From Hormoscilla sp. GM7CHS1pb (GTDB lineage: Bacteria; Cyanobacteriota; Cyanobacteriia; Cyanobacteriales; Desertifilaceae), in assembly GCA_014323675.1 (NCBI GenBank), contig JACONN010000003.1, forward strand, positions 806,001 through 870,000: 64,000 nt of DNA, given 5' to 3'. Both the position numbers and the translations under genes were made by a program. Numbering within the stretch: position 1 is the first letter of the stretch; each line of letters begins with the position of its first letter. A model generated the notes under the pieces. The model made no database searches. It saw nothing but the letters and a program-made list of their open reading frames with translations, and was not told the origin of the DNA. This document shows positions 55,258-64,000 of this stretch, piece by piece.

Positions 55258-56506
55258 TTTCCGTATCTCTCTAGTTCACCCGACGGGAAATCCCAATTCT
55301 CGTGAAGCTGCTCTAGCATTGGGGGAAGCGGGTTTACTTCACGAAGTGATTACCACGATCGCCTACGATCCGGCATCTCCTAGGTGGCAGTATTTCAATC
55401 AACTGCCAGGTGTAATTAGAGAGCGAGTGAGAAGCGAATTAGGACGCCGAACTTGGATTGCACCATTAGGGGCACAGATGCGATCGCATCCCTGGAAAGA
55501 GCTGATGAGAGTCGCCCTCGTAAAAACAGGTTTACCCCGTCGCTTAGGCTTTTCCAACCAACGCCTGACAGATTGGATTTATAGGTCAGTCGATCGCCTC
55601 GTTGCTAACTCTCATCTTGAGGGACTTGATGCCATCTATGCTTACGAAGATGGCGCGGCTACCACATTTGAAGCTGCCAAGCAGCGGGGTATTCTCTGCT
55701 TATATGATTTGCCCATAATTTTCTATCGGATGAGTCGGGAGATTCAAACCGAAGAAGCACAACGCTTTCCCAAACTGGCCCCAGCATTACAGGGGACAAA
55801 AGAACCTGCCTGGAAGCTGAAGCGCAAGGAACTAGAAGTTCAATTAGCTGACCATATATTTGTTGCTTCTTCCATCACCAGAAAATCCTTGGTGGATTTT
55901 GGTGTAAAACCCGCAAAAATTAGTGTAATTCCCTATGGTGCTCCCCTTGAATATTTTCATCCCCAGCCTAAAAATGACCGTACCTTCCGCGCTATCTATG
56001 TCGGTCGGGTGGAACCGCGTAAAGGGATCCATTACTTATTGCAGGCTTGGGCATCTTTACAACTTTTGAGGGCTGAGTTATGGTTAGTAGGTATTAACGA
56101 GTTCCCAGATGGATGGTTGGACCGGTACAGCGATCGCTTTCGCTACATCCCTTCAGTCCCCCACTCGTCATTAAATGAATATTACAATGCTGCTGATGTG
56201 CTAGTTTTTCCTTCCCTGGTGGAAGGGTTTGGACTGGTGCTCCTGGAGGCGATGGCTTGTGGCATCCCCGTGATTACCACCCCCAATACAGCTGGACCGG
56301 ATATAATTACAGATGGTGTAGAAGGCTTCATCGTACCAATAAGAGATGTCAAAGCTCTCGCTGAAAAGATAGAATGGTGTTCGGAGCATACGCTAGAATT
56401 AGCGGAAATGGGGCAAGCAGCCAGACGAAAAGCGGAACAGCTAACTTGGGCTATGTATCGAGAGAAACTAGCCCGTATAGTCGAGTCTTTAGTTGTTAGT
56501 AGATAA
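55250..56506 (+). CDS. GT4-family glycosyltransferase
   Basis: The start MSNFRISLVHPTGNPNSREA at 55250 overlaps the stop of the membrane protein gene and fits the family better than the in-frame start at 55211. It has 418 residues, with FRAIYVGRVEPRKGIHYLLQ and FPSLVEGFGLVLLEAMACGI in the nucleotide-sugar domain. NPNSREAALALGEAGLLHEV is a characteristic N-terminus. Confidence 0.87.
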   Translation: MSNFRISLVHPTGNPNSREAALALGEAGLLHEVITTIAYDPASPRWQYFNQLPGVIRERVRSELGRRTWIAPLGAQMRSHPWKELMRVALVKTGLPRRLGFSNQRLTDWIYRSVDRLVANSHLEGLDAIYAYEDGAATTFEAAKQRGILCLYDLPIIFYRMSREIQTEEAQRFPKLAPALQGTKEPAWKLKRKELEVQLADHIFVASSITRKSLVDFGVKPAKISVIPYGAPLEYFHPQPKNDRTFRAIYVGRVEPRKGIHYLLQAWASLQLLRAELWLVGINEFPDGWLDRYSDRFRYIPSVPHSSLNEYYNAADVLVFPSLVEGFGLVLLEAMACGIPVITTPNTAGPDIITDGVEGFIVPIRDVKALAEKIEWCSEHTLELAEMGQAARRKAEQLTWAMYREKLARIVESLVVSR

Positions 56507-56620
56507 TTAGACTTACGTAGATATCTAGATGTTAAGATTAAGCGTTAAGATAATTTTAGCAAATAGAAAAGCAAATTATGTCCGATCGCCAAATTAAAAT
56601 TTTAGAAGTAAAAGTAAAAT

Positions 56621-57139
56621 ATGTGCGACCAATCCTGTATAGACTTTGCTAACAAAACATTAAAATCAGAAGATGTCAAGGGAAAATCGGTCATAGAGGT
56701 CGGTTCTTATGATATTAACGGCTCCTTGAGGTCTATGGTAGAATCTTTGCAACCCCTCACCTATAAAGGGGTTGACATTGAGATGGGACCGGGTGTTGAC
56801 GAAGTCTGCAATGCTGAAGATTTACTTACACATTATGGTGAGGAAAAATTTGACCTACTGATTTGTACAGAGGTGATAGAACACGTTCAGAATTGGCGCC
56901 AAGTGATTAGCAACTTTAAGAATATTTTGAAACCTGATGGTGTTTTGCCGATCGCGACGAGATCCATAGGGTTTGCTTATCACAGTGCGCCAGCAGATTA
57001 CTGGCGCTATCAAGTCTCGGACATGGAAGTGATATTTGCAGATATGATTATAGAAGTCTTAGACAAAGATCCGGAACAACCAGGGGTGTTTATAAAAGCA
57101 AGGGAGCATCCCAGTTTTGCCCTAAGTAATTGTACTTAG
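56621..57139 (+). pseudogene. SAM-dependent methyltransferase truncated by an IS-derived element
   Basis: Motif I is KSVIEVGSYDINGSLRS, followed by KFDLLICTEVIEHVQNWRQV and LKPDGVLPIATRSIGF, so the SAM-binding core is nearly complete. The last ten residues (EHPSFALSNCT) are read from the terminus of the ISKra4-derived element beginning at 57112, so the natural C-terminus is lost. It may still fold but is probably inactive. Confidence 0.72.
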
Positions 57140-57366
57140 ATAAAGAGCGCCATTAAGATAAGCACAGCGTAAGCGAAGCATTTGGTTAACTGACGTTGGA
57201 AGCCATTGAGCCCCAGAGAGCTTGAGACGAGAACCAATACGCTTGACTACAGACTCTACCTCCCCAGAGCCAATGGACTTAGGGCCGCCATCTCCCAACC
57301 GAAGGAAATTTGCACAAATCTATAGTACATGAGTATAAATACTCATTTCAAAAGTGGGATGCTCCC
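57112..57366 (-). mobile_element. 255-bp internally deleted ISKra4-type element
   Basis: GGGAGCATCCC at 57112 and GGGATGCTCCC ending at 57366 are the same exact terminus in opposite orientation. Inside, about 57130-57285 is the reverse complement of the 3' end of the transposase at 38.0-38.2 kb (encoding …IGSGEVESVVKRIGSRL). The rest of the transposase is absent. Confidence 0.85.
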
Positions 57367-57435
57367 GTGAAACTATCTGTTGTCATCCCGGTTTATAACG
57401 AAATTGTTACCTTACCCATCGGCTGCTTGGGTTGA
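57367..57435 (+). pseudogene. GT2 N-terminal stub
   Basis: GTG AAA CTA begins MKLSVVIPVYNEIVTLPI, the unmistakable start of a GT2 enzyme, then stops. DNA up to about 57510 in another frame reads LLGLIGLMILIFRLAFQLLR, a membrane-protein tail. A deletion has joined two gene ends beside the IS remnant. Confidence 0.65.
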
Positions 57436-57549
57436 TTGGTTTGATGATATTAATTTTTAGGTTGGCGTTCCAGCTGTTGAGAGAGAACTGGCGCAAAATA
57501 TAAAAATAACATAGTGTAGAAAAGTTATGAACAAAATGCTAAACTAATT

Positions 57550-58732
57550 ATGCAAAAGGAAGCCCAGCGAACGGCTTTGCACTTGTGGTTCCCCAATATA
57601 TTTGGATTCAAAGGGGGAATTCAAGTATATTCGGCATTTTTACTCCAAGCATTACAGAGTTTATACCCAAATAGTAATTATGAGGTTTTTTTCAAGCATG
57701 ATACGGATAAGTCACCAGATGTGACTTTCTTAAATCATACCGGATTTCACTTTGCTGGTCGTTACCCTCATAGTTTACGAACGCCACCATTCGCTGCTAA
57801 ACTGCTGGGATATGGGCTCTGGAGGCATCCGAGTTTAGTTATTGCTACTCATCTTAATTTTACAGAAGCGGCTTACTGGCCTCAAACGCTTGAGAGGGAT
57901 TCCCTACTGGGCGATCGCCCACGGGGTAGAAGCATGGAACATTCAGCGTCCCGCATTACAAAAAGCCCTCCAGAATGCAAATCGTATTCTTGCTGTCAGC
58001 AGCTATACCCGCGATCGCCTGCTTCAAGAACAACAATTAGATCCAGAAAAAGTATTGCTGCTACCCAACACCTTTGACAGCGATCGCTTTCATATTGCCC
58101 CCAAACCCCTATACTTACTGAAACGCTATGGTTTATCTCCCGCTCAAAAGATTATATTAACTGTGGGACGTCTGGTGGATAGTCAAAAACAATATAAAGG
58201 CTATGACCGCCTCCTCCAAGCCTTACCGATTATAATTAAACAAATCCCCAATCTACATTACCTGATTGTTGGAAAAGGAGACGATCGCGCTAGAGTAGAA
58301 CGGATTATTCACAGCCTCAACTTACAGTCTCGCGTTACCCTTACTGGCTTTATTCCAGATAACGAACTCTGCGACCATTATAACTTATGCGATGTATTTG
58401 CCATGCCAAGTAAGAGAGAAGGTTTCGGGATCGTGTATTTAGAAGCATTGGCTTGCGGAAAACCCAGTCTAGGAGGAAACCAAGATGGGGCGATCGATGC
58501 TCTTTGTAATGGAGAATTGGGAGCGTTAGTTGACCCGGATAACATCGAGGAAATAGCCCAAACCTTAATTCAAATTTTACAGGGTAATTATCCTAATTAT
58601 TTGCTCTATAAGCCGCAAGTATTGCGCCAGAAAACAATTGATACCTTTGGTTTTGAGAAATTCCAACAAACCCTAGGATTACATCTATCTGAATTTTGGC
58701 AGACAAAAAAATTAGAGGGAATTAACAATTAA
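57550..58732 (+). pseudogene. GT4-family glycosyltransferase, one frameshift
   Basis: The N-terminal part LHLWFPNIFGFKGGIQVYSA runs to LVIATHLNFTEAAYW. At about 57880 one extra C changes the frame, and the correct sequence continues LKRLRGIPYWAIAHGVEAWN to the end. The nucleotide-sugar domain (ILTVGRLVDSQKQYKGYDRL, MPSKREGFGIVYLEALACGK) is complete. Joined length is about 394 residues. Confidence 0.82.
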
Positions 58733-58733
58733 A

Positions 58734-60001
58734 ATGTGTGGAATTGCTGGTTGTATCGGGTATAAAGAAGACCAAGATCAGTTAGAAAAACTGATAGAAA
58801 AAAAGCAGAAAGCTTTGCAGCATCGCGGTCCCGAGGAATTTATATTGCTAGCGATCGCCAAGCTGCTTTAACCCATACTCGTCTCTCTATTCTAGATTTA
58901 ACTGCTGCAGGTCATCAACCTATGTCCATTGCAAATGGGCGCTATTGGATTACCTTTAATGGAGAAATTTACAATTTTAGAGAATTGCGACAAACTTTAA
59001 TTTCTCAGGGAGAAAAATTTCACTCTCAAACTGATACAGAAGTTATCCTGAAACTCTATGCAAAATTTGGTTCAGACTGCGTAAACCAATTGCGAGGAAT
59101 GTTTGCGTTTGCTATTTGGGATAATCTAGAAAAAACTGCTTTTATTGCTCGCGATCCTCTAGGAATTAAACCTTTATACTATTGGCAATCTGGTCAAACT
59201 CTACTTTTTGCTTCAGAACTGCGAACTATCCTTGCTTCGGGTCTACCTTCTGTTACTATTAATCCTCAAGGAATCTATGGATATTTGATTAGCGGATCTG
59301 TTCCCGAACCTGATACATTAATTCAAGATATTTATTGTTTAGAAGCTGGACATTTATTGCAATGGAAAGCTGGAGAAGCAATTAAAAATAAATACTGGCA
59401 AATTCAGTTTGTACCTCAAGCTATTCCTAAAATTGAAGCTATTGAAAGCGTCCGAAAAGCTTTAATTGATTCTATCAACTATCATTTTGTTAGTGACGTT
59501 CCCGTAGGAGTTTTCCTCAGTGGTGGAATTGACTCAACTGCCTTAGTTGCTTTAGCACGTCAAACTAAATTAGGAGAACTTCATACTTACTCGATCGCCT
59601 TTGAAGAAGCACAATGGAATGAAGGGGCGATCGCTCAAAAAATTGCCCATAAATTTAATACTAATCATACTGAATACAAGATTACATCTCAAATTTGTCG
59701 AGAATTACTAGGCAAATTTGTAGAGGCGATCGACCAACCCAGTATAGACGGTTTTAATACCTTTTGCGTCTCGAAAATTGCTAGAGAAAATGGTGCTAAA
59801 GTCGTCCTCTCTGGACTAGGTGGGGATGAATTATTCGGCGGATATAGCTCATTTCAACAAGTTCCAAAAATGGTAAAATGGGGCCAGCGAAACCCTCCCA
59901 CTCATATATCCCTCACTCCTTGGTATCGTCGTTGGAGTCTAGTCATTCTCCAACAATGGTTAAACAAAATTGGGGTTTCTGCTGTATCGTCAGGGAGGTA
60001 A
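58734..60001 (+). pseudogene. asnB: Asparagine synthase (glutamine-hydrolysing), frameshifted and C-terminally truncated
   Basis: MCGIAGCIGYKED has the N-terminal nucleophile Cys2 of class II glutamine amidotransferases. A one-base loss near 58828 separates QHRGP from GIYIASDRQAALTHTRLSIL. The synthetase domain has the PP-motif FLSGGIDSTALVAL and LSGLGGDELFGGYSSF. The protein ends at about 420 residues, where the family has about 600 or more, so the C-terminal part of the synthetase domain is lost. AsnB-like proteins in glycan loci may amidate sugars or uronic acids. This copy is probably non-functional. Confidence 0.82.
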
Positions 60002-60006
60002 AACCT

Positions 60007-61218
60007 GTGAAAGTTTTGCACGTTATTCCTTCCGTATCAACCTTGCGAGGCGGTCCCAGTTATGCAGTTATTAACATGGTTAAATCCTTGCGTCAAGCAG
60101 GGGTAGATGCAGAAATTGTCACCACCAATGATAATGGTGCTAATGGAGTAGTATTAGATGTTCCCTTGAGTCAACGAACGGACTATCAACAAGTTCCCAT
60201 CTGGTTTTTTCCCTGTCAAGAAAACTCAGGTCAAGCATTAACTAAAGATAAAGGTTTTATTTTTTCTCTACCGCTAACATCCTGGCTGTGGCAACATATT
60301 AGAGACTACGATCTGGTCCATACTCATTATTTATTTTCCTATGCTTCCACTTGTGCGGCCTTTATTGCCAAAAGACAAGGAATCCCCTATATTAGACGTA
60401 CAATTGGTCAACTTTCCCCTTGGGCTTTAGCTCAAAGTCGCCTTAAGAAACAAGTATACAGCTTTTTAATTGAACGAAGTAGCCTTAACCATGCTGCGGC
60501 AATTCATTGTACCTCTAGGGAAGAAGCAATAGATGTTCATAAGTTTGGCATAGTAGTGCCTACAGTTACTTTACCATTAGGGGTTGAATTAGCTCCTCAG
60601 CAAGTTAATGCTAAAACAAAACTTCGTGCTTTTTATGGTATTCCTCTGGAAACGCCTGTAGTTTTGTTTCTGTCTCGCCTACACTACAAGAAACGTCCCG
60701 ACCTTTTAATTAAAGCACTCCATCAACTTAAGAGTCAATCCCATAGCTTTTACTTGATGATGGCAGGTTCTGGAGACACTTCCTATGTTCAAGAGTTGAA
60801 AAATTTAGCAAACAATCTTGGTTTGGGCGATCGCACTTGTTTTCCAGGGTTTGTTACGGGTGAAGATAAACAGTTATTACTGCAAGGATCGGATATTTTT
60901 GTTCTTCCTTCGTTTTCCGATAATTTTGGAATTGCTGTAGCTGAAGCAATGGCAGCAAAATTACCTGTAATTGTCACCCCAGAAGTGCAAATTGCCTCCG
61001 GAATTGTGGCTGCGGAAGCTGGATTAATTATAGAAGGGGAAGTAGAAGCCTTAGCAAGGGCGATCGCCAAATTACTCTCCAGTCCCGATTATCGTCGTCA
61101 GTTAGGAGAAAATGCTGCGAGAGTGGCGAATCAGCACTATTGTTGGCAGACGATCTCCCAAAACCTCACTTTTATCTATAGCTCCATTATACAAACCTCT
61201 CCCTCTCAACCTCAATAG
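60007..61218 (+). CDS. GT4-family glycosyltransferase
   Basis: The start is taken at GTG 60007 (MKVLHVIPSVSTLRGGPSYA), five bases after the asnB stop; the upstream in-frame ATG lies inside asnB. It has 403 residues. The N-terminal GGPSYAVINMVKSLRQAGVD, then VVLFLSRLHYKKRPDLLIKA and PSFSDNFGIAVAEAMAAKLP, mark a complete GT-B enzyme. Its N-terminus resembles glycosyltransferases of cyanobacterial hormogonium polysaccharide loci, but that link is inference. Confidence 0.87.
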   Translation: MKVLHVIPSVSTLRGGPSYAVINMVKSLRQAGVDAEIVTTNDNGANGVVLDVPLSQRTDYQQVPIWFFPCQENSGQALTKDKGFIFSLPLTSWLWQHIRDYDLVHTHYLFSYASTCAAFIAKRQGIPYIRRTIGQLSPWALAQSRLKKQVYSFLIERSSLNHAAAIHCTSREEAIDVHKFGIVVPTVTLPLGVELAPQQVNAKTKLRAFYGIPLETPVVLFLSRLHYKKRPDLLIKALHQLKSQSHSFYLMMAGSGDTSYVQELKNLANNLGLGDRTCFPGFVTGEDKQLLLQGSDIFVLPSFSDNFGIAVAEAMAAKLPVIVTPEVQIASGIVAAEAGLIIEGEVEALARAIAKLLSSPDYRRQLGENAARVANQHYCWQTISQNLTFIYSSIIQTSPSQPQ

Positions 61219-61226
61219 ACATCTAC

Positions 61227-61562
61227 GAAAATGAAACCCATAGCTGGCAATGGTTTCAAGCTCAATATTGTAGTCTCACATATGTGAGACGCTAAATAGT
61301 TTGATAGACATTTAAAAAACCATTGCCAGCTATGGGTTTCATTTTCAATATTTTATTCTTACATATGTTACTTATACGACAACATCGGGGTTTGATAGAG
61401 TTACTGTTAAGAAATCCCTCCAAAGACCTCTCCGAGAATAAAACCCTTGCCAGCTATAGGTTTCAAGCTAAATATTACATTATCACATCTGTGATAAAAA
61501 CGAAATCATCAGGGTTGATGGATTTCCTGTTAGAAAAGCGCCCCAAAGGTGAAATTGATTAA
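61227..61562. repeat. Complex repeat: 30-bp inverted repeat plus three related units
   Basis: GAAAATGAAACCCATAGCTG… (61227-61256) is the exact inverse of 61317-61346. The spacer holds the perfect palindrome GTCTCACATATGTGAGAC (61273-61290). A unit of about 120 bp beginning TTGCCAGCTATGGGTTTC (61323) is repeated in diverged form at 61446, with its own dyad TTATCACATCTGTGATAA. A 79-codon frame crosses it but mirrors the repeat and is not convincing as a gene. No gene is seen in 61563-61790. Confidence 0.75.
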
Positions 61563-61791
61563 GCTCAAAGTTTTCAGCCGCTACCCCAGATTCTAATATG
61601 CCTAAAATTAACGCACAAATTAACAATTCGTTGTCGCCCACAACTTGGAGCAATAACTTCTGAACTCCTGATGTACTTGCGTCTTGCGTCAGACCTGCGG
61701 GAGCTATGGAAAAAGCTGAAACCTTTACGGTGACTGCCTTTTGACCAACCTACTTCGCTTATTTACTCAATAATATAGAGCGTACAAACTA

Positions 61792-61890
61792 GCTTATACA
61801 AAGCCAATCAAATAGTAATAGTCCAATCCTACTTGGTTACTGAGAGCCCAGTAATGAATTTCCACTTTTTGATCCGATTTTTCAGGTCAG
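61792..61890 (-). pseudogene. GT61 (DUF563) fragment
   Basis: The minus strand encodes VEIHYWALSNQVGLDYYYLI, a near copy of IPYWAIANQLGLDYYYLM in the adjacent fragment. It is a short leftover of a second GT61 gene or of a partial duplication. Confidence 0.6.
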
Positions 61891-61930
61891 CTTTCATCAC
61901 TGGCTTGCTTTTCCTTTGCCTTCAAAATTT

Positions 61931-62242
61931 TTAATTTATACCAGCTATTTTCATTATTTCTGATAATGAATCAAGGTTGATGGAAATATCCGCCCATGGT
62001 CTTTCAGACTCAACGTATTCAGGGGTCCCTTTTCCTTCACCCATTAAATAGTAATAATCAAGACCTAACTGATTAGCGATCGCCCAGTAAGGAATATGTA
62101 CATGATTAGGGGCAAAAAATTCTATTACCTTAGTACCAGGATGACAAAATACTATATTGCCTAGTCCAGCCCCATGAGCACCATTCTCTAGATAAGTTAT
62201 AACTTTTTGCCTTAAGTCTAGACTGTACGACATTGTTATCAA
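61931..62242 (-). pseudogene. IS630 N-terminus fused to a GT61 (DUF563) C-terminus
   Basis: MSYSLDLRQKVITYLENG is the typical helix-turn-helix start of IS630 transposases. From GAHGAGLGNIVFCHPGTKVI onward the sequence is the C-terminal part of a GT61/DUF563 glycosyltransferase. The 103-residue chimera probably arose by insertion then deletion. Not expected to work as either protein. Confidence 0.75.
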
Positions 62243-62349
62243 TCCTTAAAAATATCCTCTTTTTATTTTAGCTCACTTCTGTCTCTTTTTTAATTAAAAT
62301 GACAATTGACATTTTGTATCGAAGGAATCAAGCCCAGAGAATCTGAGAG

Positions 62350-63390
62350 ATGAAATGGTCAGGAAAATATCAAGTAGCGGGTGGTATAATAGCGGGATTG
62401 GCAGCCACAGAATTAAGCCTGCGACTAGCTTTCGGATTAGGAAACCCCGTTCTCATTCAAGCTGACTCAGAATCTGGCTATAGGTTTCAACCCAACCAGA
62501 AAGTTTGGCGCTTTGGTAGAACAATAAAGTATAATCAATATTCTCAACGATCGGATACGATCGCCCCCCAAAAGCCTCCAGGAACCCTAAGAATATTGAT
62601 GACCGGTGACTCAGTGCTCAATGGCGGTAATGTCACCGATCAGCCTCGCACGATTACAGAACTGTTTGAAGATAAATTATCAGCATCTGGAGGTGAGGCA
62701 GAAGTCCTCAACGCTTCTGCTGGATCTTGGGGAATTGGCAACCAATTAGGATATTTGCAGAAATTTGGGACTTTTGGCAGCGATGCTGTCATTATCCAAA
62801 TTGGCACGCACGATCTGCTCCAGCCTACCAGCACCAGGGATGCTGTTGGCTCCATCTATTTTCCCAACCAACGGCCAATACTGGCAATGCAAGAAGCTTG
62901 GACGCGCTATGCATGGCCGAGAATCGCCGGGAAATTAAAGGTCAATTCACCCAAATCAGAGATTCCGGCTGCGTCCATAGAGCCCAACCAGCAGTTCGAG
63001 GAAAATATGCAGCATTTAAAGGAGATCGTGACTTTGGTTCGCGACCAACAGACGCACGTGTTTGTGCTGTTCACTCCCAATCGCGCTGATTTATTGCCCA
63101 GCTATCAGGTGCTGGTATACAAGGCTGAGTTTTTCGATCGCCTCTCGGACTGGCAGGTTCCGGTCGTGGATAGCCATGCTGTTTGGTCAACGGAGCCCAC
63201 AGGTACAGTGGAAACCTATTTTAGAGACATAGTACATCTTTCGGAGACTGGCAATCAAGCGGTAGCTGACTTGCTATATCGGCAACTTTGCTCCTCAAAG
63301 CAGTTGCCAGCCATGATTTTCCATGACTGCCAGTGTTTACTGGAATTGGACTCAGGCTCTTTGAAGTTAAATATTGTCAGCCTGATGTGA
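62350..63390 (+). CDS. SGNH/GDSL-family hydrolase, membrane-anchored
   Basis: This 346-residue protein has an N-terminal hydrophobic segment (about 8-28, GGIIAGLAATELSLRLAFGL). The SGNH blocks are all visible: GDS in LMTGDSVLNGG (about 85), Gly and Asn blocks near 115-135, and the catalytic Asp/His in RDIVHLSETGNQ (about 298-305). Such enzymes remove or add acyl groups on polysaccharides outside the membrane. In this locus glycan O-acetyl editing is plausible but inferred. The final ~25 residues (ELDSGSLKLNIVSLM) are unlike the family and may be extra. Confidence 0.82.
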   Translation: MKWSGKYQVAGGIIAGLAATELSLRLAFGLGNPVLIQADSESGYRFQPNQKVWRFGRTIKYNQYSQRSDTIAPQKPPGTLRILMTGDSVLNGGNVTDQPRTITELFEDKLSASGGEAEVLNASAGSWGIGNQLGYLQKFGTFGSDAVIIQIGTHDLLQPTSTRDAVGSIYFPNQRPILAMQEAWTRYAWPRIAGKLKVNSPKSEIPAASIEPNQQFEENMQHLKEIVTLVRDQQTHVFVLFTPNRADLLPSYQVLVYKAEFFDRLSDWQVPVVDSHAVWSTEPTGTVETYFRDIVHLSETGNQAVADLLYRQLCSSKQLPAMIFHDCQCLLELDSGSLKLNIVSLM

Positions 63391-63525
63391 TTCCTGATAT
63401 CGTTTATCTAGGTTTTTGACCCGATTTTTGGTTTGATGAGGTATCATAGATAAAATTGGTCAGATCCACCATCCGATCGGCGCATAAAGCATATTGTTGA
63501 AGGCTGATTGCTGAATTTTATTATC

Positions 63526-63532
63526 AAGGAGG
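63526..63532 (+). promoter_or_regulatory. Strong ribosome-binding site for a TTG start
   Basis: AAGGAGG lies 9 nt before TTG at 63542 and decides that start over the ATG pair at 63575. Confidence 0.6.
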
Positions 63533-63541
63533 AACAATAAG

Positions 63542-64000
63542 TTGCACCAGTCCTTTACTCAGCACCCTGACTTGATGATGACCGAAAACGGAAAGCTGCC
63601 AACTCCTTGTCCGATCGGATTGTCAATTATAACCCAATTCTATCCGCCTGACTATGCGGCGACTGGGCAACTGATTGAAGAGTTGGCGACTAATTTGGGA
63701 CATCAAGGCATGCAAGTTCAGATTTTTACTGGGCAACCGGGTTACGCTTTCGGTCAAAGTTATGCTCCTCCGATTCAACGATCGGAAAAACTCTTGGTGA
63801 GGCGATCGCGATCGACCCAGCTTTTGTCCGATCGCATTCGCGGCCAGGCTCTCAACGGTATTTTATTTTGTTTACGGGCGGGATTCCATCTGTTGAAAAC
63901 TGCTCCTCGTGGTGATATTTTACTATTAACAACTGCGCCCCCTTTCTTACCAATACTGGGATATTTGGCTAATTTATGTTTTGGTGTGCCTTACGTTTGT
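63542..64000 (+). CDS. GT4-family (WbuB-like) glycosyltransferase, 5' part only
   Basis: The open frame runs from TTG 63542 off the window end (153 codons). The text LSIITQFYPPDYAATGQLIE is the hallmark N-terminus of WbuB/WcaI-type glycosyltransferases. ELATNLGHQGMQVQIFTGQP and ILLLTTAPPFLPILGYLANL support the acceptor domain. The C-terminal nucleotide-sugar domain lies outside the window. Confidence 0.8.
   Translation, partial: MHQSFTQHPDLMMTENGKLPTPCPIGLSIITQFYPPDYAATGQLIEELATNLGHQGMQVQIFTGQPGYAFGQSYAPPIQRSEKLLVRRSRSTQLLSDRIRGQALNGILFCLRAGFHLLKTAPRGDILLLTTAPPFLPILGYLANLCFGVPYVC

Noticed and set aside
61323..61562. 79-codon frame in the composite repeat
   Set aside because: Its protein repeat merely mirrors the DNA tandem repeat, and no ribosome site or recognisable domain is present. 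Kept as a repeat only.
1..64000. tRNA or rRNA genes
   Set aside because: No convincing T-loop/acceptor combination or rRNA sequence was seen by eye; a covariance scan would settle this.

Overview
The window is chromosomal DNA from a cyanobacterium, most likely a filamentous, Oscillatoriales-like lineage. GCGATCGC-type HIP1 octamers occur throughout. Dispersed cyanobacterial repeats are abundant, and the gene content is typical: CHAT-TPR proteins, UrtE, DUF433/DUF4926/DUF6883 proteins, ISKra4/IS66/IS630 remnants and a group II intron. Genus and species cannot be fixed from this sequence alone.

Layout. 1-9 kb: repeat-rich left end with MITE-like elements, a CHAT-protease/TPR protein, a decayed fibro-slime/Ig-like surface protein, then ddl and miaB on the minus strand. 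9-17.7 kb: a repeat-disrupted small gene, a DUF4926/DUF6883 pair, a frameshifted hisD, a frameshifted HAD hydrolase, a DUF433 remnant, glyS, and a mosaic RTX/LRR exoprotein. 17.8-24 kb: three tandem TPR-glycosyltransferase-9 paralogues. 24-36 kb: dnaX, a decayed TPR gene, an orphan urtE, small hypotheticals, a truncated multicopper oxidase, a UvrD-like helicase, a TPR membrane protein with a premature stop, and a coiled-coil SPFH-like protein. 36-43.9 kb: a mobile-element sink, with an ATPase interrupted by an ISKra4-type element, a Wzt-like ABC ATPase, and a nested group II intron / IS66 / MITE block. 44-64 kb: a surface-polysaccharide locus with many GT4 and GT2 glycosyltransferases, sulfotransferases, methyltransferases, an O-antigen ligase/polymerase-like membrane protein, an asparagine synthase fragment, GT61 remnants and an SGNH hydrolase. 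It ends in a glycosyltransferase cut by the window edge.

How the parts fit. The right third reads as a locus for a sulfated, methylated extracellular or surface glycan. The Wzt-like ATPase just to its left could be part of an export system whose permease is missing. The tandem TPR-GT9 genes and the RTX/LRR protein also concern the cell surface.

Two themes run through the window. First, small palindromic repeats have entered coding sequences. Comparison of the three tandem paralogues shows this directly, and most insertions keep the frame. Second, many genes are split by one-base indels, mostly in homopolymers (hisD twice, HAD hydrolase, a sulfotransferase, a GT4, asnB, transposases). This points either to residual sequencing errors or to a decaying genome. 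Genes described as frameshifted should be read with that caveat.
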